Assembly (NCBI GenBank): GCA_948146395.1
Contig: OX411549.1
Span: forward strand, 37,780,693-37,844,692
From: Fragum whitleyi
Taxonomy: Eukaryota; Mollusca; Bivalvia; Cardiida; Cardiidae
Length of the DNA stretch: 64,000 bases
Direction: 5' to 3'
Position numbers and translations under genes: made by a program. This document shows positions 61,401-64,000 of the stretch, in pieces; the stretch's first letter is position 1; the number at the start of each line of letters is the position of its first letter. The notes beneath the pieces are model-generated. The model saw nothing but the letters and a program-made list of their open reading frames with translations, was not told the origin of the DNA and did no database searches.

Positions 61401-62930
61401 TCGTATAAAGCAGATGACAATCAAATGTTGCATTTCTAAATTATTATAAAGGGAGGTGGATTGGTCATTCTAGATTCAAAAACACGCAGATGGTGAACAC
61501 TTTCGACCAGGATCAGCCTGCTCAAAAGAAGCAGGCTGATCAGGGTAGAATTTGTTTGCACTTCCCAGGTTGTCCTTCTTCTCGCGAGGGATCACAATTA
61601 TAAAAAAAACTATGATTTTTTTTAGTATTTCTGTTCAATCATCAATTTTCATTTCATTTAAATAGGCTTCGAAGTGAATGATATTGTTGTTGTTTTGAGT
61701 CTCGCGTTCAGAATGACAAAGTGGTACAGACTTTCTGCAAATAATAAACCTCTTTGTGCGCAATTCCATGAGCAAAGTGGGGTATAATTTGCAAACAGTT
61801 TGCAAACAGTTTTCACCGTTTTGTTATCCTGAGCGCAGGACAGGTTTTCGAAAAGAATTTGAAATTTTTAACTACCTCCAGTAAAACTTTACGCATATTC
61901 TTGTCCTGTATCATCAACATTGCTGTACTTAAAGGTTCTGGTGGAGTTGGCGTCGTAGTCGGAGCAGGTGTAGTTGTAGTAGTAGTTGTAGTTTTTTTTG
62001 TTGTTGTTGTCTCGTTTGATAGTAAATTCTCGAGGTTTGGAGGCGGTACATCTACAACTAATGGCACTGGCTCATCGATCATAATTTGTTCTTCAATTAA
62101 CGGAATTGGCCGACCAAATTCCGGAAATCTCCGAATCGGCTCGGCTTTTTCGAGAGTGAATGTAACTCTTACTGGTGACGTCACATCCTTCAGTAGGGAT
62201 CCTTCGATTAAGAGAGGTATTCCTGGACGGATAACTTTTGGGGATACAAAAAGGTAGGAACTGAAAGGAATCAGAGTGTGTAAGGTTTATGGTTGCCAAA
62301 GAACTGTTTTTTTTCATCCTTGTTGGTGGAGAGGTGAAGGCATTTTCTATCAATAGACAGCTTTTATTTGCACTTCCGTATGCGTACTTAGAAAACGAAC
62401 ATTTGATTCAAAGCAAGATCTCCAAAAGCACCAAACCCTACTTTAGCAACCCCAACATTCATCATACAACAACTTTATTAGTAGATAAAAAGCATTTTCT
62501 TTTATTTCATTGAGTTGCGAAGTTAAATTACTAATCACACTGTATGTATGGAAAGACCACTGCAGCCAATTCAAAAGTACGTGTATTCGGATTATCTTTA
62601 TTTCATATGTATTATCACATGTATTTATACTAATACCATCAAGGGGCGTCCAAGATTTTGCCAGTTCGAAAAAGCTTTCTTGAAGAACTATTTTGTAGTA
62701 GAAGCATGAAAAATAGCTGCGTATTTTTTTTTTTTTCATGTAATTTATATGAAATAAATCTAGAAGAACGCTCGTTGTAAATAGACGACAAAAAAATAAC
62801 CATTTAACAATGAATTAAGCTTTTTTTCGTTTGTATTTTTAGAAGTAGGTCAACATTTAACTCACTTCTCTGCGATCGCCGTTTGGATTATCACTAAAAA
62901 TGTGACCACAAGAGTCACGATGTGGCCCAT
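31384..62930 (-). CDS. Secreted thioester-containing protein (TEP; A2M/C3 superfamily), complete gene, 36 coding exons
   Basis: Complete gene assembled by eye from GT-AG junctions; all phases agree and give 1526 residues, close to the usual size for this family. In order the protein shows a signal peptide (1-20), MG1 with a Thr-rich insert (106-129), MG2 with [14 protein letters not shown] (188-201), further MG domains, the motif [19 protein letters not shown] (exon 15), an alternative bait-like segment (761-821), FPETWLW, the thioester GCGEQ (1039-1043), His1154 in VLHKEM, and a receptor-binding domain ending VKVYDYYEP. Family knowledge: proteolysis of the bait exposes a Cys-Gln thioester that bonds covalently to microbes or proteases in plasma; a His at this position favours hydroxyl targets, as in C3. 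The last residues are Cys-rich ([12 protein letters not shown]) with no hydrophobic GPI tail, so it is probably secreted and not CD109. There is no anaphylatoxin-like Cys domain or RRKR site, so it is not C3. Exons are listed separately. Confidence 0.95.
32177..32279 (-). CDS. TEP exon 34: receptor-binding domain end
   Basis: Residues 1470-1503 ([14 protein letters not shown] and onward to [12 protein letters not shown]), the canonical A2M-receptor-domain end. Acceptor TTATTAG, donor GTAAGT, phase 1 out. Confidence 0.95.
32980..33250 (+). repeat. ~270-bp dispersed repeat (GAATGAATGGAGCGCTGA), copy 1
   Basis: TCTATAAATA..ACCAATCA.ACGCTT through GGAATGAATGAATGGAGCGC to TTTCAATTT-like end. Closely matches 38020-38290; an inverted, more diverged copy lies at 56880-57250. 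In the TEP intron between exons 33 and 34. Confidence 0.65.
33279..33426 (-). CDS. TEP exon 33: receptor-binding domain
   Basis: Residues 1420-1469. [19 protein letters not shown] is the family's '[14 protein letters not shown]' motif. Acceptor TTTACAG, donor GTATGT. Confidence 0.95.
33667..33776 (-). CDS. TEP exon 32: receptor-binding domain start
   Basis: Residues 1384-1419 ([20 protein letters not shown] and onward to EVCTR). 'YN.......F...V' opens the C-terminal receptor-binding (MG8) domain. Acceptor TTTATAG, donor GTAAGG, phase 2 out. Confidence 0.92.
34437..34507 (-). repeat. tRNA-like SINE head
   Basis: Minus strand: ATGGCTAGCGCGCTCGACTC (box A region) and GGTTTCGAACCCAACC (box B). 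No recognisable acceptor stem pairing; likely the 5' end of a SINE. Confidence 0.45.
34600..34980 (+). repeat. Two ~185-bp tandem units
   Basis: Both units share GACAAAGATCAGCCTG, TATGTG, TTACTTCTT, AGAAAAGTT and TATCCGAGGTTTTATTC-like ends. Distantly related to the repeat at 890-1085. In the TEP intron between exons 31 and 32. Confidence 0.7.
35015..35077 (-). CDS. TEP exon 31
   Basis: Residues 1363-1383 ([20 protein letters not shown] plus Glu). 'I.v.a.G.G.a.v.' is the expected pre-receptor-domain strand. Acceptor ATTTCAG, donor GTAAGC. Confidence 0.88.
35340..35490 (-). mobile_element. Partial SINE of the 27.5-kb family
   Basis: Shares CAGCACCTAACAATGGATTGC, GGTCTACGATAATCAACCCA with the full copy at 27500-27785. 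In the TEP intron between exons 30 and 31. Confidence 0.6.
35531..35785 (+). mobile_element. GTGACCCGTC MITE family, degraded copy
   Basis: Starts TGAGACCCAGCTCGCGCAAA and ends TTTTTGCGTGACGGGTCA with AGTCTGACAAGAGTCGACAC inside. Lies just 3' of TEP exon 30 in plus coordinates (upstream 35786 to exon 35816). Confidence 0.6.
35816..35974 (-). CDS. TEP exon 30: [16 protein letters not shown]
   Basis: Residues 1310-1362 starting [13 protein letters not shown], the highly conserved continuation of GGYSSTQ. Acceptor TTTCAG, donor GTAAGT. Confidence 0.96.
36054..36208. mobile_element. GTTAACCGAGGTTTCC fold-back, copy 1
   Basis: Whole element is a hairpin: GTTAACCGAGGTTTCCTAAT pairs with ATTAGGAAACCTCGGTTAAC around a seven-base loop, with outer GTTCCTCAAC/GTTGCGGAAC arms. 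In the TEP intron between exons 29 and 30. Confidence 0.8.
36490..36698 (-). CDS. TEP exon 29: thioester domain end
   Basis: Residues 1240-1309. Contains [13 protein letters not shown] and [13 protein letters not shown], the conserved 'GGFSSTQDT' block completed by exon 30. Acceptor CTTTAG preceded by a (GTT)n run, donor GTAATG. Confidence 0.96.
37166..37323. mobile_element. GTTAACCGAGGTTTCC fold-back, copy 2
   Basis: GGTAGTGGATCCACAATAGT and its complement at the ends; central GTTAACCGAGGTTTCC/GGAAACCCCGGTCAAC. In the TEP intron between exons 28 and 29. Confidence 0.8.
37502..37676 (-). CDS. TEP exon 28: thioester domain helices
   Basis: Residues 1182-1239 ([20 protein letters not shown] and onward to LQALATVK). 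'[18 protein letters not shown]' is the typical TED helix. Carries NITV and NMTD sequons. Acceptor TTTGTAG, donor GTATTA. Confidence 0.94.
38020..38290 (+). repeat. ~270-bp dispersed repeat, copy 2
   Basis: Direct-orientation partner of 32980-33250, with GGAATGAATGAATGGAGCGC and ACGATGTAACTAA. In the TEP intron between exons 27 and 28. Confidence 0.65.
38552..38620 (-). CDS. TEP exon 27: thioester domain helices
   Basis: Residues 1159-1181 ([20 protein letters not shown] and ARS). Acceptor TTTACAG, donor GTAAAA. The GG directly after exon 26 matches the C3/TEP 'HxEMxGG' block. Confidence 0.93.
39098..39177. repeat. Fold-back GGCTCAGCGCAA hairpin, second copy
   Basis: GGCTCAGCGCAATAC pairs with GTTTTGCGCTGAGC. 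Same termini as the hairpin near 11.3 kb. In the TEP intron between exons 26 and 27. Confidence 0.6.
39364..39520 (-). CDS. TEP exon 26: thioester domain with catalytic His
   Basis: Residues 1106-1158, starting with the split-codon W and [25 protein letters not shown] places His1154 at the position of the C3 catalytic histidine (114 residues after Cys1040). Family knowledge: His here makes the thioester prefer hydroxyl targets through an acyl-imidazole intermediate; A2M proper has Asn. Acceptor AATTTAG, donor GTATTA. Confidence 0.95.
39852..39933 (-). CDS. TEP exon 25: thioester domain
   Basis: Residues 1079-1105 ([20 protein letters not shown] and onward to GSM). 'YQ.EL.Y...DGSFSAFG' is the usual follow-up to the thioester. 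Acceptor ATTTTAG, donor GTAAGT. Confidence 0.95.
39962..40107. mobile_element. GTTAACCGAGGTTTCC fold-back, copy 3 (diverged)
   Basis: GGTAGTGGGCCCGAAATAGT through ATTAACCGATGATTTC/GAAACTCGGTCAAC. In the TEP intron between exons 24 and 25, 29 nt from exon 25. Confidence 0.7.
40464..40640 (-). CDS. TEP exon 24: thioester motif GCGEQ
   Basis: Residues 1020-1078. Contains [20 protein letters not shown]: the thioester is formed between Cys1040 (codon 40581-40579) and Gln1043. The motif is canonical and intact, so the protein should be able to form a covalent ester or amide bond with targets. Acceptor GTTTTAG, donor GTACAC. Confidence 0.97.
40834..40972 (-). CDS. TEP exon 23: CUB to thioester domain
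   Basis: Residues 974-1019 plus one base ([17 protein letters not shown] and onward to SERVTVSVI). Acceptor ATTGTAG, donor GTATGT. It joins exon 24 as GDLMGP, the usual entry into the thioester domain. Confidence 0.93.
41285..41413 (-). CDS. TEP exon 22: CUB
   Basis: Residues 931-973 ([20 protein letters not shown] and onward to KKQLIVE). The 'F.I.P...G.I.L.V.A' pattern is typical. Acceptor ACTCCAG, donor GTATGA. Confidence 0.92.
41808..41906 (-). CDS. TEP exon 21: MG7/CUB
   Basis: Residues 898-930 ([14 protein letters not shown] and onward to ADVARFVR). Acceptor TTTTCAG, donor GTAAGT, phase 0 at both ends. Confidence 0.88.
43217..43476 (+). mobile_element. GTGACCCGTC MITE family, copy
   Basis: 260 bp with inverted ends GTGACCCGTC/GACGGGTCAC and a hairpin CTTAGTCAGTCTGCGCAA...GCGCAGTCTGACTAGG. 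In the TEP intron between exons 20 and 21, 76 nt from exon 20. Confidence 0.8.
43552..43665 (-). CDS. TEP exon 20: MG7
   Basis: Residues 860-897 ([20 protein letters not shown] and onward to NVFNY). '[15 protein letters not shown]' is a strong family signature. Acceptor TGTGCAG, donor GTAAGT. Confidence 0.96.
43986..44062. repeat. AT-rich hairpin
   Basis: GTCAATTTGTCTGAACATAT pairs with ATATATGTTCAGACAAAATTGAC; stem over 30 bp. In the TEP intron between exons 19 and 20. Confidence 0.8.
44189..44303 (-). CDS. TEP exon 19: MG7 start
   Basis: Residues 821-859 ([18 protein letters not shown] and onward to GLGLSNPVN), the block that follows FPETWLW in all TEPs. Its first base completes Ser after exon 18B or Met after exon 18A. 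Acceptor CAAAG, donor GTACGT. Confidence 0.95.
44654..44913 (-). mobile_element. GTGACCCGTC MITE family, inverted copy
   Basis: 260 bp, same ends, hairpin at the opposite side, so inverted relative to 43217-43476. In the TEP intron between exons 18B and 19. Confidence 0.8.
45348..45528 (-). CDS. TEP alternative exon 18B: bait-like segment, Met/Ala-rich form
   Basis: 181 nt, phase 1 in and phase 2 out. It encodes a Met- and Ala-rich segment ([18 protein letters not shown]), a basic patch ([11 protein letters not shown]) and the end [16 protein letters not shown]. Acceptor ATTATACAG, donor GTATGT; both sites look stronger than those of 18A, so this may be the default form. It splices in frame to exon 19 ([16 protein letters not shown]). 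Confidence 0.92.
45600..46828. other. Intron between alternative exons 18A and 18B
   Basis: Contains a hairpin (GAAATTGCTTGTAAAAAGCAATTTC, about 45697-45723) like the centre of the TTAACCCTTTGC MITE, and an open stretch at 46610-46710 that ends in ACAATGTAACT like exon 18A. No further usable alternative exon was found. Confidence 0.5.
46829..47009 (-). CDS. TEP alternative exon 18A: bait-like segment, Arg/Lys-rich form
   Basis: 181 nt, phase 1 in and phase 2 out. It encodes about 60 residues (761-821) with an Arg- and Ser-rich start ([12 protein letters not shown]), an Ala/Val/Pro stretch, and the end [18 protein letters not shown]. Acceptor TATAAAAAG is weak; donor GTAACT is also suboptimal, which would suit regulated use. 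Family knowledge: this position is the hypervariable, protease-accessible bait-like region of TEPs. Exon 18B has exactly the same length and phases, so one exon replaces the other; inclusion of both would break the frame. Confidence 0.88.
47418..47469 (-). CDS. TEP exon 17: last common exon before the bait-like segment
   Basis: Residues 744-760 ([17 protein letters not shown]) plus T, the first base of codon 761. Acceptor TTTTCAG, donor GTAAGT. Both alternative downstream exons restore a Ser codon (TCA or TCT) from this split. Confidence 0.93.
47976..48080. repeat. Hairpin in TEP intron 16
   Basis: AATTTATTAAACGAGTCATCT pairs with AGATGACGAGTTTAATAAATT and inner CAGATAAAAAC pairs with GTTTTTATCTG; loop about 15 nt. 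Confidence 0.75.
48478..48591 (-). CDS. TEP exon 16: MG6
   Basis: Residues 706-743 ([20 protein letters not shown] and onward). Two Cys separated by three residues are typical of the region before the bait. Acceptor TCACAG, donor GTAAAA. Confidence 0.9.
48975..49124 (-). CDS. TEP exon 15: MG6, [16 protein letters not shown]
   Basis: Residues 656-705. Contains [19 protein letters not shown], one of the most conserved stretches of A2M-type proteins. Acceptor TTCTAG, donor GTAACG. Confidence 0.96.
49580..49762 (-). CDS. TEP exon 14: MG6 first part
   Basis: Residues 595-655. Contains [20 protein letters not shown], matching the family consensus PKARVLVYYVRxDGEVVADS. Acceptor TTTGAAG, donor GTAAGC. 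Confidence 0.95.
49857..50090 (+). CDS. Unrecognised 77-codon open frame in a TEP intron
   Basis: Plus-strand frame starting ATGATG and ending TAG. Its composition ([33 protein letters not shown]) looks more protein-like than the surrounding AT-rich intron. I do not recognise it. It may be a fragment of a transposon gene or a chance frame. It lies antisense to the TEP gene between exons 13 and 14. Confidence 0.25.
   Translation: MMFKDFKDDSATASLLALGNKKTYSFKRQALFSCMQRGCVQYKKQNMRPSLKSLAQTMQQERDDSMLITLARHFVPK
50318..50380 (-). CDS. TEP exon 13
   Basis: Residues 574-594 ([20 protein letters not shown] plus Gln); contains an NMTE sequon. Acceptor ATTTTAG, donor GTATGT, phase 0 at both ends. Confidence 0.88.
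50782..50880 (-). CDS. TEP exon 12: MG5
   Basis: Residues 541-573 ([20 protein letters not shown]). The 'SPSxSxIQL' block is a family hallmark. Acceptor ATTTTAG, donor GTAAGT. A MITE ends only 19 nt upstream of the exon. Confidence 0.93.
50900..51113. mobile_element. 214-bp MITE abutting the acceptor of TEP exon 12
   Basis: Perfect 18-bp inverted ends GAGCCTGTGCGTGACATT, flanked on both sides by AAATAT (possible target duplication). It stops 19 nt from the exon. Confidence 0.8.
51827..51880. repeat. Hairpin in TEP intron 11
   Basis: TCAGGAAAGAATTAAAGACTG pairs with CAGTCTTCAATTCTATCCTGA; four-base loop. Confidence 0.7.
52055..52233 (-). CDS. TEP exon 11: MG5
   Basis: Residues 481-540, with [11 protein letters not shown] and [16 protein letters not shown]. 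Acceptor TTACCAG, donor GTAAGT. A decayed tandem copy of this exon lies immediately upstream in the intron (about 52330-52433). Confidence 0.9.
52130..52580 (-). pseudogene. Tandem duplication including TEP exon 11; upstream copy decayed
   Basis: The unit containing exon 11 and its flanking intron (about 52130-52330) is repeated as about 52330-52580 (shared GTCATTGGTGGTTGTTCG, TATTTTCATTTGAAC). In the extra copy the acceptor and [13 protein letters not shown] remain, but an 8-nt deletion shifts the frame and a TGA follows. It is not usable as an in-frame exon. Confidence 0.85.
53034..53187 (-). CDS. TEP exon 10: MG4/MG5 with second Thr run
   Basis: Residues 430-480. Starts [16 protein letters not shown], a family-typical block. 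Residues 460-469 are ten consecutive Thr, then LPTTPEE, encoded by ACA/ACT repeats. This is the second mucin-like run in the protein. Donor GTAAAT, phase 1 out. Confidence 0.92.
53770..54064 (+). mobile_element. CTTAGTGTATT element, copy 2 (TEP intron)
   Basis: Same structure and orientation as 31106-31346, starting after TATATATAATACG, with shared AACGAGGTTGGGAGAATTGA and TACGGATATTTGTATA. Ends about 40 nt from the donor of TEP exon 9. Confidence 0.7.
54104..54328 (-). CDS. TEP exon 9: MG3/MG4
   Basis: Residues 355-429, ending in the conserved [12 protein letters not shown]. It carries an NVTE sequon. Acceptor ACCACAG, donor GTGAGT, phase 0 at both ends. Confidence 0.94.
55650..55773 (-). 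CDS. TEP exon 8: MG3
   Basis: Residues 313-354. Begins [18 protein letters not shown], the conserved 'YTYGKPVKG' block. Acceptor TTTTCAG, donor GTTAGT. Confidence 0.94.
56183..56267 (-). CDS. TEP exon 7: MG3
   Basis: Residues 285-312 ([16 protein letters not shown] and onward to GKVEA), phase 1 in and phase 2 out. Acceptor TTTCAG, donor GTAAGT. Confidence 0.92.
56530..56595. repeat. Hairpin in TEP intron 6
   Basis: TTCTGCTTTTCAATATCTCA...GGAATCGT pairs with ACGATTCC...TGAGATAATGTATAGCAGAA. Confidence 0.7.
56880..57250 (-). repeat. Inverted, diverged copy of the 270-bp repeat
   Basis: ATTCATTCCAAACACTCACT and CTTCAAAATCACTATAATGA are the complement of the block at 33120-33190. In the TEP intron between exons 6 and 7. 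Confidence 0.5.
57289..58206. mobile_element. 918-bp DNA element with perfect ~31-bp terminal inverted repeats
   Basis: Starts TATAGTCCGTTTGACTTCTA and ends with the exact complement; identity covers about 31 bp (57289-57319 and 58176-58206). No transposase frame inside. TA at the borders fits a Tc1/mariner-like origin. In the TEP intron between exons 6 and 7. Confidence 0.82.
58326..58365 (-). CDS. TEP exon 6: MG2/MG3 linker micro-exon
   Basis: A 40-nt exon, residues 272-284 ([13 protein letters not shown]) plus one base. It joins exon 7 to give DEYVLPKFEV, the family's EEYVLPKFEV signature, which confirms the splice. Acceptor TTCCAG, donor GTGAGT. Confidence 0.9.
58646..58894 (+). mobile_element. 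GTGACCCGTC MITE family, copy
   Basis: Ends GTGACCCGTCATGCGAAAAG and CTTTTCGCGTGACGGGTCA; hairpin with CTTAGTCAGTCTGCGCAGTC. In the TEP intron between exons 5 and 6. Confidence 0.8.
59015..59152 (-). CDS. TEP exon 5: MG2
   Basis: Residues 226-271, opening with [10 protein letters not shown], a standard MG2 motif, and ending [10 protein letters not shown]. Contains an NVTQ sequon. Donor GTAAGT; the acceptor (ACATGAAG) has a weak pyrimidine tract but is the only one that keeps the frame. Confidence 0.9.
59559..60120 (-). repeat. Tandem ~150-bp element (CACGCCCATATTTGGGG family), inverted copy
   Basis: Reverse-complement member of the family at 255-905, starting AGCTCCACTGGCTGAAGG and carrying at least three CCCAAATATGGGC-type blocks. 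Lies in the TEP intron between exons 4 and 5. Confidence 0.8.
60616..60686 (-). CDS. TEP exon 4: MG2
   Basis: Residues 202-225 ([20 protein letters not shown]). Acceptor CTTTTAG, donor GTAAGT; phase 1 in, phase 0 out. Continues the MG2 fold from exon 3. Confidence 0.9.
60951..61080 (-). pseudogene. 130-bp tandem copy of the 3' half of TEP exon 3, with stop
   Basis: 60951-61080 and 61081-61210 are near-identical direct repeats starting ATGAGCAACTT. The extra copy keeps the donor and [17 protein letters not shown] coding but changes the next Gly codon to TGA and lacks the exon's acceptor half. Confidence 0.88.
61142..61295 (-). CDS. TEP exon 3: MG1/MG2 boundary
   Basis: Residues 151-201 plus one base. 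Contains GDYQLRIKG and the near-invariant [14 protein letters not shown] motif of A2M-type proteins. Acceptor TCTAG, donor GTAAGAAG. A 130-bp tandem copy of its 3' half lies just downstream in the intron (60951-61080) and carries a stop. Confidence 0.95.
61370..61598 (+). mobile_element. Distant member of the GTGACCCGTC family
   Basis: AGGATCAGCCTGCTCAAAAG pairs with GAAGCAGGCTGATCAGGGT; right end TCTCGCGAGGGATCACAA. Same layout with changed sequence. In the TEP intron between exons 2 and 3. Confidence 0.45.
61876..62260 (-). CDS. TEP exon 2: MG1 domain with Thr-rich insert
   Basis: Acceptor CTTTCAG, donor GTAGTT; residues 22-150. It opens with [13 protein letters not shown], the family's usual MG1 start. 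Residues 106-129 are a mucin-like run of Thr, Pro and a few Lys, encoded by ACA/ACT/ACC repeats and probably O-glycosylated. An NETT sequon lies at its start. This insert is unusual for the family. Confidence 0.92.
62866..62930 (-). CDS. TEP exon 1: start codon and signal peptide
   Basis: The ATG is at 62930-62928. Residues 1-20 are a hydrophobic signal peptide ([20 protein letters not shown]), followed by Glu and a split codon. Donor GTGAGT follows. An acceptor-like TTGCAG at about 62955-62960 suggests the 5' UTR is itself interrupted by an intron, with this exon beginning near 62954. Exon ends in phase 2. Confidence 0.9.
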
Positions 62931-62954
62931 ACTGTTAGATGGTCTCTTCTGAAT

Positions 62955-64000
62955 CTGCAATGACAACAATATACGAGTATCAAGATTTATCAAAATTACT
63001 GTTATCCATCGCATAAATAAGTAAATCATCTGAATAAAAGTGTCACAGAATATTTATTAGTGCATACATTTCGAACCAAATTGCCAATAGTGAAATTACA
63101 ATCATGTTCTAGACACGACGATCTCATGACCTTTTTACTTTACAATATACCTTAGGACGTTATAAAAATGTAATTGATTCGTTCTCCAGGATAACCTACC
63201 TTAATGACAACTTAGTTGACAATAGAATTAAAATCCAATTCTTTAAAAAAAAAAATTGAATATTTGTTAATCGTTAAACATGTAAAATATGTTATTTTTC
63301 GAGCAGAAAAATGCTTTGAACCTGTTTTTGTGACAATCTGAAAAAAAAAAGCAATTTCTCACCCTTTCTCAATTTTTTTTTCAATATTGTGATTGAGGCC
63401 TATTTTCAATTTCAATACACGTTGAATTAACTGCAAATTCATTGAAATTGAAATTACAATTACACGTCATTAAGGCAGCTTTACCTGGTGAACGTATCTT
63501 TTATATTTTTTCAGGACAGTTTTCAAGACATCCTTAAATACAATAGGATGATTTTCGGAATATCCCTTACTAGACCCCTTACTAGAAATAGTGCAATTAC
63601 TTAAGAATATTTGAAAAAATCTCCCCATTTTTTGCCGCTTTCCACAGTATTGCAATTACAATATACAGTATATAGAAGTGACTTATGCATCTATCATTAA
63701 TTTCCTGTCGTTTCTCACACAACAATTACAACAACATAATTTTATCCGAGCTATCAGCAGCATATCCTTCTAAGGTGCATCAACGGTCCGTTGGGTTGGA
63801 ACAAATGACTAGAGCACTAATGGTTTTTGTCAAATCTAAGTTGTCCGAGCAAGTGTAGATTAAGCTTCATTGTTTCTAAGATACAATTTGTTTACAAGAC
63901 AAAACTAGTCTTCTTGTATCAGGAAAATATAACCGAGTGATTACCATAAAGGCGTAACAAGGATTTTGATATGCACTCAGATGGCGACCAAAATAGAATT
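62955..64000 (-). promoter_or_regulatory. 5' flank of the TEP gene (promoter side)
   Basis: Should hold the TEP 5' UTR exon(s) and promoter. I see an acceptor-like TTGTCATTGCAG at about 62955-62966 but no convincing TATA box or immune-type response element. Confidence 0.35.

Noticed and set aside
61859..62257. Plus-strand 132-codon Gly/Val-rich protein.
   Set aside because: It is the reverse complement of TEP exon 2; the Val run is the antisense of the Thr-encoding ACA/ACT repeats.
31384..62930. Complement C3 or GPI-anchored CD109.
   Set aside because: No anaphylatoxin-type Cys cluster, no furin-like RRKR site and no C345C domain for C3; no hydrophobic C-terminal GPI signal for CD109.

Overview
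This 64-kb window is eukaryotic, AT-rich and intron-dense, and most likely comes from a marine bivalve mollusc. The basis for that inference is the pairing of a molluscan-type thioester protein gene with repeat types I associate with bivalve genomes: tRNA-headed SINEs ending in an (AATC)-like tail, a 'CACGCCCATATTTGGGG' tandem element, and TGACCTTGACC minisatellites. No rRNA, CRISPR array or bacterial-style operon is present. Nearly all open frames outside the two genes below are antisense shadows or repeat-derived.

Gene 1 (minus strand, 8417 down to about 1271, 3' end not resolved) encodes a small OCIA-domain protein. I assembled it from seven short exons with matching GT-AG junctions and phases; the first 186 codons lie in the window.

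The middle (about 8.4-31.1 kb) holds no gene that I can support. It is a repeat landscape: (CT)n and (AT)n microsatellites, SINEs, several TTAA- or TA-ended non-autonomous DNA elements, a 4.1-kb fold-back element with a second perfect palindrome inside it, a 1.3-kb region in which an X-box/RFX-like palindrome recurs about every 165 bp, and two direct copies of a 0.4-kb element.

Gene 2 (minus strand, 62930 down to 31384) is a complete thioester-containing protein of the alpha-2-macroglobulin/C3/TEP superfamily. I resolved 36 coding exons. 35 are used per transcript, giving 1526 residues with a consistent frame throughout. It has a signal peptide, the thioester motif GCGEQ (residues 1039-1043), a C3-type catalytic histidine (His1154), a receptor-binding domain and a short Cys-rich C-terminus with no GPI signal. 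Two equal-length (181-nt) exons, both phase 1 in and phase 2 out, encode alternative versions of the bait-like segment ending in VRKxFPETWLW. Including both would shift the frame, so they are mutually exclusive. Two decayed tandem exon duplications sit in introns next to their parent exons. The introns also carry many MITE-like fold-backs, one of them 20 nt from a splice acceptor.

Functionally the window pairs an innate-immune opsonin-type gene with an unrelated mitochondrial/endosomal OCIA-family gene; I see no operon or shared regulation. The most interesting items are the mutually exclusive bait exons with nearby exon-duplication remnants, the nested palindrome whose centre repeats the element's own terminal motif, the X-box array, and a cluster of AACCGG sites just upstream of the OCIA gene.
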